From the NCBI GenBank assembly GCA_949282305.1, contig CASDPB010000013.1, positions 62,001 through 126,000 on the forward strand: a DNA stretch of 64,000 nt, written 5' to 3'. Made by a program: the position numbers and the translations under genes. The stretch comes from an uncultured Lentisphaeria bacterium. GTDB lineage: Bacteria; Verrucomicrobiota; Lentisphaeria; Victivallales; UBA1829. Positions 8,459 through 16,061 of this stretch are shown here, one piece after another. The notes below the pieces were generated by a model. That model was not told the DNA's origin. It worked only from the letters and a program-made list of their open reading frames with translations, and ran no database searches. Position 1 is the stretch's first letter. Every line of letters starts with the position of its first letter.

Positions 8459-9202
8459 TCAGGACTGCCGCGAAGTGATTTCCCGGATGACCGCGGCGGC
8501 GCAATGGCAGCCGAAAAGTGCGGGCATATAAGAGATGGTTCCCGTTACGGAGCGTTTGTTCTCCATTCCATCGGATTCGACAACCGCGCTTTCAATCGGC
8601 GTTTCCGGCGAAAAGACGACTTTGACTCCTTTGTAAATGCCGTGCCGGTGCAGACGTTTCCGCATGGCGCGTGCAAGGGAGCAGTTGCAGCTTTCCGAAA
8701 TGTCCGCGCAGCGGACTGCCTCCGGATCAAGGCGTGCACCGGAACCCATGCAGCTGATCAGCCTGATGCCGTGTTCCACACAGTAAACCGTCAGATAGAA
8801 CTTCGGGGACAGCGTGTCGATCGCATCCAGAACGCAGTCGTAGGGTTCCGCTCCGAGAACCTCGAACATGCGGTCGTCGCGCAGATATTCATTCAGGATC
8901 GTGAGCCTGAGTTCGGGATTGATGTCCAGCAGCCGCGCTCCGAGAAGTTCGGCTTTCGGTTTTCCGACGGTGCTTGTCAATGCGGCAATCTGACGGTTGC
9001 GGTTGCTCTCCTCAATGAGATCGCCGTCTGCGATCGTCATACTGCCGACCCCCGCCCGGCAGATCATTTCTGCCGCGATGCCGCCGACTCCGCCGAGCCC
9101 GATCACAAGCACATGCGCATTGCGCAGCTTTTCAAGTTTTTCATTCCCGAGCAGAAGGGCGGTCCGTGTCTGCCAGCCGGGAAACGGTGTTGAGTCATTC
9201 AT
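8459..9202 (-). CDS. tcdA: tRNA threonylcarbamoyladenosine dehydratase (TcdA/CsdL)
   Basis: A 247-residue E1-like (ThiF/MoeB) enzyme. It is expected to activate the carboxyl of t6A37 in tRNA with ATP and cyclise it to ct6A. The nucleotide-binding motif GLGGVGG is at residues 35-41. DGDLIEESNRNRQ carries the adenylation-site Asp and Arg residues, and VLDAIDTLSPK matches the family's DAIDxxxxK. Length is typical for TcdA. AGGAA sits nine bases before the ATG. It overlaps the end of the TatD gene by eight bases and is the last gene of the minus-strand operon from 11325. Confidence 0.92.
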   Translation of the reverse strand: MNDSTPFPGWQTRTALLLGNEKLEKLRNAHVLVIGLGGVGGIAAEMICRAGVGSMTIADGDLIEESNRNRQIAALTSTVGKPKAELLGARLLDINPELRLTILNEYLRDDRMFEVLGAEPYDCVLDAIDTLSPKFYLTVYCVEHGIRLISCMGSGARLDPEAVRCADISESCNCSLARAMRKRLHRHGIYKGVKVVFSPETPIESAVVESDGMENKRSVTGTISYMPALFGCHCAAAVIREITSRQS

Positions 9203-9839
9203 AATGAAAAATTCCTGTGAATTTCCGGTAGATGCGTTCTTTCAGCGTTCCGACATCCGTGCCCGCCAGACACGCCGCAAGCGGATAAAGCTCCTCAATC
9301 CTTTCTTTTCCGTCATCCGTTTCCAGGAGAAAACCGGAGTCCGTGATACAGTCGTACAATTTATCAATATGCCTGAGCCAGACTGCGGAGAGGGAAAGGA
9401 CGAAACCGTGTTTCAGGAGTTCCCCCGCAGTCTGTTCATTGCCGCGAAAGCCGTGAATGACCCACGGGACGGGGCTCCTGCTTCGTTTTTTCAGCGCGAT
9501 CATCTCCGGATACGCGCGGACACAATGAAGAACGAGAGGCAGAGAGAGTTCTCCGGCAAGTTCGATCTGGCGGAGAAAACACTGCTCCTGGTATTCCAGA
9601 TCAATTCCCGCGGAACGGTCCAGCCCGCATTCTCCGACGGCGGAACAGCGGTTTTCGAGCAGGTAGACCTTCAAGGCATCGAACTTCTGCGTCAAAACAT
9701 CATGCGGATGGATTCCCGCGGAGAACAGGACATTGCCGGAAGAGTCCGCCCGCTCTGCGGGGTATGCAAGATTCCGCAATGCGAGCACTCCGCCGGATTC
9801 CGCCTGGTGATGAGTATGCGCATCCGTAAACGGAATCAT
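9195..9839 (-). CDS. TatD family metal-dependent hydrolase
   Basis: A 214-residue TIM-barrel hydrolase if started at the ATG at 9839, which overlaps the TGA of the PHP gene (ATGA). A start five codons earlier is possible. The metal site is visible in FTDAHTHHQ, and VGECGLDRS supplies the conserved Glu. LVLHCVRA and WVIHGFRGN add the His ligands, and LLETDDG the last Asp. The protein is shorter than classical TatD (about 260 residues), so it is a compact member. Family enzymes act as 3'-5' DNases or related hydrolases; the exact substrate is not predictable. Confidence 0.85.
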   Translation of the reverse strand: MIPFTDAHTHHQAESGGVLALRNLAYPAERADSSGNVLFSAGIHPHDVLTQKFDALKVYLLENRCSAVGECGLDRSAGIDLEYQEQCFLRQIELAGELSLPLVLHCVRAYPEMIALKKRSRSPVPWVIHGFRGNEQTAGELLKHGFVLSLSAVWLRHIDKLYDCITDSGFLLETDDGKERIEELYPLAACLAGTDVGTLKERIYRKFTGIFHYE

Positions 9840-10684
9840 TGCCGTGCTCTCCATGCCTGCTCGAGATTTTCCAGAACGGAGTCCGGAACGGCAAGCGCGC
9901 CGCCGCCCGTGCCCAGCTGAATGGAACTTTGGTTTTTTCCGTGATAATCGCTTCCGCCGGAAACCGGAATGCCGTGTTCCCGGGAAGCGTCCATGAGCAT
10001 TGAATGCTGGGCAGGCGAATAGAGAGAATAATACGCCTCAATGCCGTCCAGTCCGAACGGAATCAGTTTTTTCAGGTATTTTCTTACAAAAGCGCGTTCT
10101 CCCGCCGCCCGGTAGACCGGATGCGCCCAGATTGCAAGTCCGCCGGCTTCATGGATGGCGGCGATGCTGTCCGAAGGATTCGGCAGGACACGCGGGGTAT
10201 AGGCGCGGGCGCCGCGTTTGAGACAGCGGTCAAAGACTTCCTGCGGCGTTTCAAAATATCCTTTTTCCACAAGGATTTTTGCGAAGTGCGGCCGTCCGAT
10301 GCTTTCCCCGCCGGCGCAGTCGTTCAGCTCCTCTTGCGTAATCTCATAGTGCATGGCATTGAGTTTCCGGAGGAGCAGGGTATTGCGAAGATTGCGGTTT
10401 TCCCGTGCCGTTTTGAGGAACTCGCGAAGTTTTTCCGAGGTATGATCGATAAACAAGCCGAGGATATGGATTTCCTTGTTGTAAAGGGTGGAGGAGATTT
10501 CCAGTCCCGGAACGGCGCGGATTCCCTTTCCCGCGGCGCTTTCCAGGAATTCCGGAATTCCGGAGACTGTGTCGTGATCCGTCAGGGCGATTCCGTGGAG
10601 CCCGATGTCCAGAGCATGCGCGATGAGTTCCGATGGCGTGTCGGAGCCATCGGAAGCGGCGCTGTGTGTATGCAGATCTATCAT
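9836..10684 (-). CDS. PHP domain phosphoesterase (RNase AM/YciV-like)
   Basis: A 282-residue PHP-domain protein. The metal-binding motifs are clear: IDLHTHSAASDG at the N-terminus, ALTDHDTVSG, a conserved GRPHFAKILVEKGY, AIWAHP, and GGSDYHG near the end. This pattern fits the YciV/RNase AM group, which acts on 5' nucleotides of small RNAs and on 3',5'-bisphosphonucleotides. It sits eight bases after the GDSL hydrolase gene and overlaps TatD by four bases, so the genes are co-translated. Function is inferred from family. Confidence 0.9.
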   Translation of the reverse strand: MIDLHTHSAASDGSDTPSELIAHALDIGLHGIALTDHDTVSGIPEFLESAAGKGIRAVPGLEISSTLYNKEIHILGLFIDHTSEKLREFLKTARENRNLRNTLLLRKLNAMHYEITQEELNDCAGGESIGRPHFAKILVEKGYFETPQEVFDRCLKRGARAYTPRVLPNPSDSIAAIHEAGGLAIWAHPVYRAAGERAFVRKYLKKLIPFGLDGIEAYYSLYSPAQHSMLMDASREHGIPVSGGSDYHGKNQSSIQLGTGGGALAVPDSVLENLEQAWRARQ

Positions 10685-10692
10685 TCTGTGTG

Positions 10693-11325
10693 TTACAATC
10701 CTACCGCATCAATCCAGCTTTCGGCGATGAGAGCGTGTCCGGGAGCTGTGGGATGCACTCCGTCGGGCGTCCAGAAGGATTTTTCCCGTTTGCATGCGGC
10801 GGCGGCGAAAATGCCGTCCAGCGGAACCAGAACCTCGGCGAATTCCTCGGCAAGATCGCGGACAACCTGGATTTTGATGTCCAGATCGTCACGCCACATG
10901 CGGCGGTCTTCGGGGATCGGGAGCAGGAATGGTTCCATCATGATAATCTGGGCGCCGGGAAGATCCCGAACCGTTTTTTCGAGAATGAACCGGTAGTCGC
11001 GCTCGAAAATATCGGCGGGCGTCGGGGTGTTGCGGCTGTAGCGGCGGCCCGTGTCATTGATGCCGATCAGAATGGAAACGATGTCCGGCTTGTGGTTGAT
11101 CACGTCCTGCTGCCAGCGGTTTCTGAGGTCGCAGACCCGGTTGCCGGAGATTCCGGTATTGATGAAGGTCAGCTCCAGTTCCGGCATGTTCGCTCCGAGA
11201 AGCGATGCAATGAAGATGGGATAGCCATGACCGAGGAAGTTGATGTTTTCGCTTGTCGTTCTTCCGCAGTCCGTGATACTGTCCCCGGTAAAAAGAATTT
11301 TCTGTCCGTTTTCGATCCTGAGCAT
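10693..11325 (-). CDS. SGNH/GDSL-family hydrolase
   Basis: A 210-residue esterase-type protein. Block I is ILFTGDSITDCGR with the catalytic Ser. Block II glycine is in NTGISGNRV, block III is LIGINDTGR, and block V is TPDGVHPTAPGH with the catalytic Asp and His. There is no signal peptide, so it should act in the cytoplasm, probably on acyl or acetyl esters. The ATG is preceded by GGGAGG. It is the first gene of the minus-strand operon leading to tcdA. Confidence 0.92.
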   Translation of the reverse strand: MLRIENGQKILFTGDSITDCGRTTSENINFLGHGYPIFIASLLGANMPELELTFINTGISGNRVCDLRNRWQQDVINHKPDIVSILIGINDTGRRYSRNTPTPADIFERDYRFILEKTVRDLPGAQIIMMEPFLLPIPEDRRMWRDDLDIKIQVVRDLAEEFAEVLVPLDGIFAAAACKREKSFWTPDGVHPTAPGHALIAESWIDAVGL

Positions 11326-11363
11326 TGGTCTTCCTCCCGTAGTTGATTCTGTTCAGATACGGC

Positions 11364-11392
11364 AATCTAGCGCAGGAAAAGCGTTCCTGCAA
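11364..11392 (-). promoter_or_regulatory. Promoter of the GDSL-PHP-TatD-tcdA operon
   Basis: Minus strand: TTGCAG (11392-11387), 17-nt spacer, TAGATT (11369-11364), about 40 bases before the ATG at 11325. Confidence 0.5.
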
Positions 11393-11444
11393 GTTTTTCA
11401 AGCTGAATATTTCAAGTTTTATGTCATGGAGAGGGGAATATTTC

Positions 11445-11473
11445 TTGCATATTTGCCGAATGTGTGATATTGT
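11445..11473 (+). promoter_or_regulatory. Promoter of the DksA-like/lspA/miaA unit
   Basis: TTGCAT (11445-11450), 17-nt spacer, TATTGT (11468-11473). Confidence 0.5.
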
Positions 11474-11531
11474 TATGGTTTAGACCGGCAAGTCCATGGT
11501 CCAGAAGGTTAATCACGGAGAAGCAGCAGAT

Positions 11532-12209
11532 ATGAAAAAACAAATTCAAAAAATAGAGAAAACTGTGTCCGGGAAGGTTCCTGCGAAAAAAGCCGCGGCA
11601 GCCGTTTCCAGAACAAAAAATACAGCAGCAGAGAAGTCTGCTCCGGCAAAGAAAGCTGTGAAGGCGGCTGCCGGGAAGACTGCGAAACCGTCAGTGAAAA
11701 CTTCGGAAAAGAAAGCCGTTGAAAAGCCGGTGAAAACTGTGCCGGTGAAAAAAGCGGAGACGAGAACGGCGTCGGGGGGAGCGCATCAGGAGCATGAACA
11801 TCCCCTCCGCAAGCTGAAACTCAGCAAGGCGGACAAGAAATATTTCCGTGAACTGCTGATGCACGCCCGCGATTCCTTCGGAGAGCAGATTCAGGTGCAT
11901 GTGGATGAAGCGCTTTCTTCCAGAAAAGACTCCGCGGGAGAGCGTGCCGGCATGGCGACTCACATGGCGGATCTCGGCAGCGATAACTTCCGGCATGATT
12001 TCGAGCTCGGACTTCTTACCGATGAAGTTGATGTTCTGGAAATGATCGACGAGGCGCTTCAGAGAATCGAGGATTCCGAATACGGCGTCTGCCTTGACTG
12101 TGGCGCAGTGATCCCGAAAGAGCGTCTTGAAGCAAAGCCCTATGCGAGATTCTGCACCAAATGCAAGTCCAAACGCGAAGAAATGGAAGATTCCCGTTAC
12201 CACAGATAA
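11532..12209 (+). CDS. TraR/DksA family protein with Lys/Ala-rich N-terminal tail
   Basis: A 225-residue protein. Residues 1-80 are low-complexity Lys/Ala/Thr/Pro sequence (repeats like PAKKAAAA and AVKAAAGK) resembling histone H1 or AlgP tails. Residues about 100-225 form a DksA/TraR domain: a coiled-coil region, then a four-Cys zinc finger (CLDCG ... CTKC) with the family context EYGVCLDCG and PYARFCTKC. DksA-type proteins bind the RNA polymerase secondary channel. The ATG at 11532 is chosen because GGAG lies 11 bases upstream; the ATG at 11496 has no such site. lspA follows after 18 bases. Confidence 0.85.
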   Translation: MKKQIQKIEKTVSGKVPAKKAAAAVSRTKNTAAEKSAPAKKAVKAAAGKTAKPSVKTSEKKAVEKPVKTVPVKKAETRTASGGAHQEHEHPLRKLKLSKADKKYFRELLMHARDSFGEQIQVHVDEALSSRKDSAGERAGMATHMADLGSDNFRHDFELGLLTDEVDVLEMIDEALQRIEDSEYGVCLDCGAVIPKERLEAKPYARFCTKCKSKREEMEDSRYHR

Positions 12210-12227
12210 TCGGAAAAACGGAGACGA

Positions 12228-12779
12228 ATGAGTTTTTTACAAGGCAAAAGACTGGAACGCGGGGCGGAAAAGGAAACCAGAACTTTGGTTGCCGCCCTGA
12301 TTCTTGCTGTGGTTTTCGTTGTGCTGGATCAGATCACCAAGGCGGCTGTCGTCAAATACATCCGTTTCGGTGAACGCATTCCGGTCATTCCGGACTTTTT
12401 CAATTTGACTTACATTACGAACACGGGAGCGGCATGGGGAATTCTTGCGGGACACGGCTGGCTGCTCCTGCTCATCTCTTTTGCGGTATTGATTGCCGTC
12501 ATTTATTTCATCCACACATTGACGGAAGGCTGGCCGGAGCGTATTTACGCGATTGCCCTGATTTCATCGGGTATCGTCGGAAACTCCATAGACCGGATTT
12601 TCCGCAGGGAGGTCGTTGATTTCCTTCAGTTCCTGTTCGGAAAATATCAATATCCTTCTTTCAACATTGCGGATTCATGTATCTGCGTTGGCGTTTTCCT
12701 TTTCATTTTTTCCACGATTCTGAGACCCGAGAAAAAGAAGCCGGGCTCTGATTCCTCCTATGTCCAGCTCCAGAAGTGA
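12228..12779 (+). CDS. lspA: Lipoprotein signal peptidase (SPase II)
   Basis: A 183-residue inner-membrane aspartyl protease that removes signal peptides from prolipoproteins. Four hydrophobic segments are visible. Conserved family boxes are LDQITK near residue 30, TNTGAAWGIL, GNSIDRI with the first catalytic Asp, VVDFL, and FNIADS with the second. Length fits the family. The C-terminus ends in a basic tail (RPEKKKPGSD). It overlaps the start of miaA by 20 bases. Its co-location with dksA-like genes is seen in other bacteria. Confidence 0.96.
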   Translation: MSFLQGKRLERGAEKETRTLVAALILAVVFVVLDQITKAAVVKYIRFGERIPVIPDFFNLTYITNTGAAWGILAGHGWLLLLISFAVLIAVIYFIHTLTEGWPERIYAIALISSGIVGNSIDRIFRREVVDFLQFLFGKYQYPSFNIADSCICVGVFLFIFSTILRPEKKKPGSDSSYVQLQK

Positions 12780-13689
12780 TTCTGTGTGCATTCCCGTCAT
12801 CATGGGAGCCACTGCATCGGGCAAAACGGCGCTGGCTGTCCAGCTGGCGCTCCGGCTCGGCGGCGAAGTCATTTCCGCCGATTCCATGCAGGTATACCGG
12901 GGACTTGCCATCGGCACTGCGAAACCGTCCCCGGAGGAACGCGCGGGAGTTCCGCATCATTTGATTGACATTGCCGACATTACGGAAAAATATGACGTGT
13001 TCCGTTTCTGTTCCGATGCAGAAAGGCTGATCGCGGAGATCCGTTCCCGCGGGAGAGTTCCGATTGTAGCGGGCGGAACCGGTCTGTATCTGCGCGGACT
13101 GCTTTACGGGCTTGACCCGCTTCCGGCTTCGGAATCCCTGCGGAAAAAGCTGGACCTGCAGTATGACAATGAGGCGCATTTCCCGGAATTGCAGGGGATT
13201 ATGCGGGAAAAGGCTCCGCAGGACTATGCGAAATTCCATCTGCACCGCCGAAAACTGATTCGCGCGTATGAAGTCCTGCTCCTGACCGGCAGTCAGATGA
13301 CGGCGCTTCAGCAGACATGGAAGACGGCGGAATGCCGCAGGGATGTCCGTTCCTTTGTTTTGGAATGGGACAATGCCGTGCTGCGGGAGCGGATCAGCCG
13401 GAGATGTTCGGAGATGCTGGCGTCGGGCTGGATCGACGAGGCGGTGCAGTTCATCCGAAAGGGACTGCATGATTCACCGACCGCATGGCAGGTGCTCGGA
13501 TATCGTCAGATCGCCGAATATCTGGACGGGAAGCTGCGACGGGAGGAACTGCATGACAGAATTACGACGGCGACCTGGCAGTTCGCCCGCCGCCAGAACA
13601 CCTGGTTCCGCACCCAGCATCCGGAAGCGAAACGGATCCCGATGCCGGAGCCTTCCGTCGTGAAAATCATTATGGACAGCCTTCAGTAA
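12760..13689 (+). CDS. miaA: tRNA dimethylallyltransferase
   Basis: A 309-residue enzyme that transfers a dimethylallyl group to A37 of tRNAs reading UNN codons. The P-loop is MGATASGKTALA (about residues 15-26). The conserved ISADSMQVYRGLAIGTAKP and PHHLID follow, then VAGGTGLYLRGLLYG. The C-terminal RRQNTWFR is typical of the family. Length is normal. It starts inside the end of lspA, so translation is likely coupled. Confidence 0.97.
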   Translation: MSSSRSDSVCIPVIMGATASGKTALAVQLALRLGGEVISADSMQVYRGLAIGTAKPSPEERAGVPHHLIDIADITEKYDVFRFCSDAERLIAEIRSRGRVPIVAGGTGLYLRGLLYGLDPLPASESLRKKLDLQYDNEAHFPELQGIMREKAPQDYAKFHLHRRKLIRAYEVLLLTGSQMTALQQTWKTAECRRDVRSFVLEWDNAVLRERISRRCSEMLASGWIDEAVQFIRKGLHDSPTAWQVLGYRQIAEYLDGKLRREELHDRITTATWQFARRQNTWFRTQHPEAKRIPMPEPSVVKIIMDSLQ

Positions 13690-13819
13690 GAATATTGCTG
13701 CATTGTTCCGCAACAGGGGAAGCATTTTCCGCGGAATCTTTTCCTGCGGATCGGCGTTCCGATCCATTTGGAATGCTGTCGGGCGGCAAAACACTTTTGC
13801 AATATCTTTGAAAACGGTC

Positions 13820-13848
13820 TTGAATAAATGGCGCTTCTGCGTTATCTT
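13820..13848 (+). promoter_or_regulatory. Promoter of the DinG-like helicase gene
   Basis: TTGAAT (13820-13825), 17-nt spacer, TATCTT (13843-13848), 32 bases before the chosen ATG at 13880. Its position supports that start rather than the in-frame ATG at 13703. Confidence 0.6.
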
Positions 13849-13879
13849 TCCGGGTTCAACAGGGAAACGGACCGGATTG

Positions 13880-15913
13880 ATGATAGAGATTGTGGAACAT
13901 GATGAGAGCTTCTTCAAGGAAGTCAGGACATGCTGCCTGAAAAACACGCGCGCATTTTTTTCCGAGGATACCCCTCTCAAGGACGCGCAGGCATACGGGG
14001 GGCGTCCGTATGAAAAACGGATTCAGCAGGAGCAGATGGCGTTTGCCGTTGCGGATGCTTTTGAGAAAAACAGCAACCTTTGCGTCGAAGCGCCGACAGG
14101 AGTCGGGAAAAGTTTTGCCTATCTGATTCCGGCAATTTATCATGCGCTTGCCGTCCGCCGCCCCGTATTGATTACGACAGAGACGATCAATCTTCAGGAG
14201 CAGCTTGTCCGCAAGGATCTGCCGCTTCTCAAGGACATCATGAAAATCAATTTTTCCTACGTGATCGCCGTCGGACGTGCCAACTATCTCTGCCGGAGAC
14301 GGCTTGCCCTGGCAATGGGAGAGCATCGCGATGAGTTTCTCCCGGTTGCCGGATTTGAATCCGACGCGGCGCAGGTCGCACAATGGGCGGAGACTTCCGA
14401 AACCGGGTTTTACACGGATCTCCCGTTCAAGCTGGAGCGCGGTGTCTGGAACTGTCTTTGCAGTGAAACGGCGTCCTGCGGCGGACCGTCCTGCCGTTTT
14501 TTCCGTTCCTGCTTCTACTGGAGGGCGCGCAGGGAGTGGGACAAGGCGGATATTGTCGTCACGAATCATGCGCTGTTCTTCGTTGATCTCAAAATGCGCG
14601 CATTGGAGCACATGGACGCCACTCCGCTTCCGGACTACTCCGCGGTCATTTTCGACGAGGCGCATACGCTGGAAGACAATGCGGCAAAGCATCTGGGGCT
14701 GCACCTGACCTCTTCCGCCGTCCGTTTTTTCCTGAACCGTCTGTATAATCCGAAAAGCGGGCGCGGGCTTATGGTCAAGCCAGGAGAATCCTCACTGGTC
14801 ATGCGCGGGCTCATTTCAAAAATTCACGATCTCTCCAATGAGTTCTTCGGTCAGTTCGAGGAGACTTTGGAACGTTTCCCGGATCATTGCATGCGCATCC
14901 GCCGCATGGGACAGTTTTCGGACAACCTTTCCGGTCCCTTCAAAGAGCTGGAAAAACTGCTTCAGGATTATACCGATGAACAGGAGAACGAGGAATTCAA
15001 AACGGAACTCCGCGCACAGATCGACCGCTGTATCGCCATGAGCGATTCCATCCGCGATTTCATCTCGCAGGAACAGCCGGATTATGTTTACTGGGCGGAG
15101 GAAAAGCGCAGTTCCTTCACGGGAAACAATATCATCGAACTTTACTCCGCCCCGTTGAATGTTCCGGATATTCTGCGCACAACGCTTTTCTCGCAGACGT
15201 TTCCGGTGATTCTCACCAGTGCCACGCTCGCTGTCAATTCCAATCTGGAATATTTCAATAAACGTGTGGGCTTCTGCAACGGTGCAAATCTGATCCTTGA
15301 TTCTCCGTTTGACTTCAATTCACAGGTGAAGCTGTATCTTGCGCGCACCATGCCCCTGCCGAGTGAATCCAATTACAATGACGCCGCAACGGAGGCGATC
15401 AGGGATTTCGTCCATTTCACGAAAGGGCGCGCGTTTGTGCTTTTTACAAGTTACGGGATGCTCCGCTACTGTGCGGACGCGCTGAGACCGGTTTTCCGGA
15501 ATGCCGGTTATCAGCTGTTCATTCACGGGGATTCCCTTTCCCGGACTGCAATGCTGAACGAATTCAAACAGAGCGCGAACGGTGTGATTTTCGGCGCGCA
15601 GAGCTTCTGGACCGGTGTCGATGTGCCCGGGGAGGCGTTGAGCAACGTCATCATTACAAAACTGCCGTTTGCCGTTCCGAACCATCCGCTGATTGAAGCG
15701 CGGTGCGAGCGGATCAAAGCCGCCGGAGGGCGTCCCTTCGAGGAATACACGATTCCCGATGCGGTGCTGATGTTCCGCCAGGGAATCGGACGCCTGATAC
15801 GGAGCAGAACGGATCGCGGCATTATTGTGGTTCTGGACCCGCGCATGGTTTCAAAGTATTACGGCAGAGTTTTTCTGAATTCCATTCCGCATTGTCCCGT
15901 GGAGTATTTCTGA
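13880..15913 (+). CDS. DinG/XPD-like ATP-dependent DNA helicase
   Basis: A 677-residue superfamily 2 helicase of the DinG/YoaA type. Walker A is APTGVGKS (residues 71-78) and motif II is DEAH (259-262). Between them lie four cysteines in C192..C212 (NCLCSETASCGG, SCRFFRSC), fitting the Fe-S cluster of this family. C-terminal motifs include ILTSATL, VLFTSYGML, FGAQSFWTGVDVPGE and FRQGIGRLIRS. Family members unwind forked DNA or R-loops with 5'-3' polarity. The start at 13880 was chosen because the extra 59 residues of the longer frame are unconserved and contain the promoter. Confidence 0.93.
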   Translation: MIEIVEHDESFFKEVRTCCLKNTRAFFSEDTPLKDAQAYGGRPYEKRIQQEQMAFAVADAFEKNSNLCVEAPTGVGKSFAYLIPAIYHALAVRRPVLITTETINLQEQLVRKDLPLLKDIMKINFSYVIAVGRANYLCRRRLALAMGEHRDEFLPVAGFESDAAQVAQWAETSETGFYTDLPFKLERGVWNCLCSETASCGGPSCRFFRSCFYWRARREWDKADIVVTNHALFFVDLKMRALEHMDATPLPDYSAVIFDEAHTLEDNAAKHLGLHLTSSAVRFFLNRLYNPKSGRGLMVKPGESSLVMRGLISKIHDLSNEFFGQFEETLERFPDHCMRIRRMGQFSDNLSGPFKELEKLLQDYTDEQENEEFKTELRAQIDRCIAMSDSIRDFISQEQPDYVYWAEEKRSSFTGNNIIELYSAPLNVPDILRTTLFSQTFPVILTSATLAVNSNLEYFNKRVGFCNGANLILDSPFDFNSQVKLYLARTMPLPSESNYNDAATEAIRDFVHFTKGRAFVLFTSYGMLRYCADALRPVFRNAGYQLFIHGDSLSRTAMLNEFKQSANGVIFGAQSFWTGVDVPGEALSNVIITKLPFAVPNHPLIEARCERIKAAGGRPFEEYTIPDAVLMFRQGIGRLIRSRTDRGIIVVLDPRMVSKYYGRVFLNSIPHCPVEYF

Positions 15914-16001
15914 GCCGCGGGCGTGAGGGCTGTTCCTGCTGTCCGGTTCCGCGGAGCACGGGAAGAAGCCCTGACAGAAGCCAAAAACTGGTGTACGTCG
16001 C

Positions 16002-16029
16002 TTGATTTTGCCGGAAATGGCTGTATCTT
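16002..16029 (+). promoter_or_regulatory. Promoter of the MlaA-hydrolase fusion gene
   Basis: TTGATT (16002-16007), 16-nt spacer, TATCTT (16024-16029), 33 bases before the ATG at 16062. Confidence 0.6.
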
Positions 16030-16061
16030 TTCCGATTATGTCATGATTCAGGGGAATGTTT

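Noticed and set aside
13703-13879. N-terminal extension of the DinG-like helicase
   Set aside because: It contains the predicted promoter and shows no family conservation.
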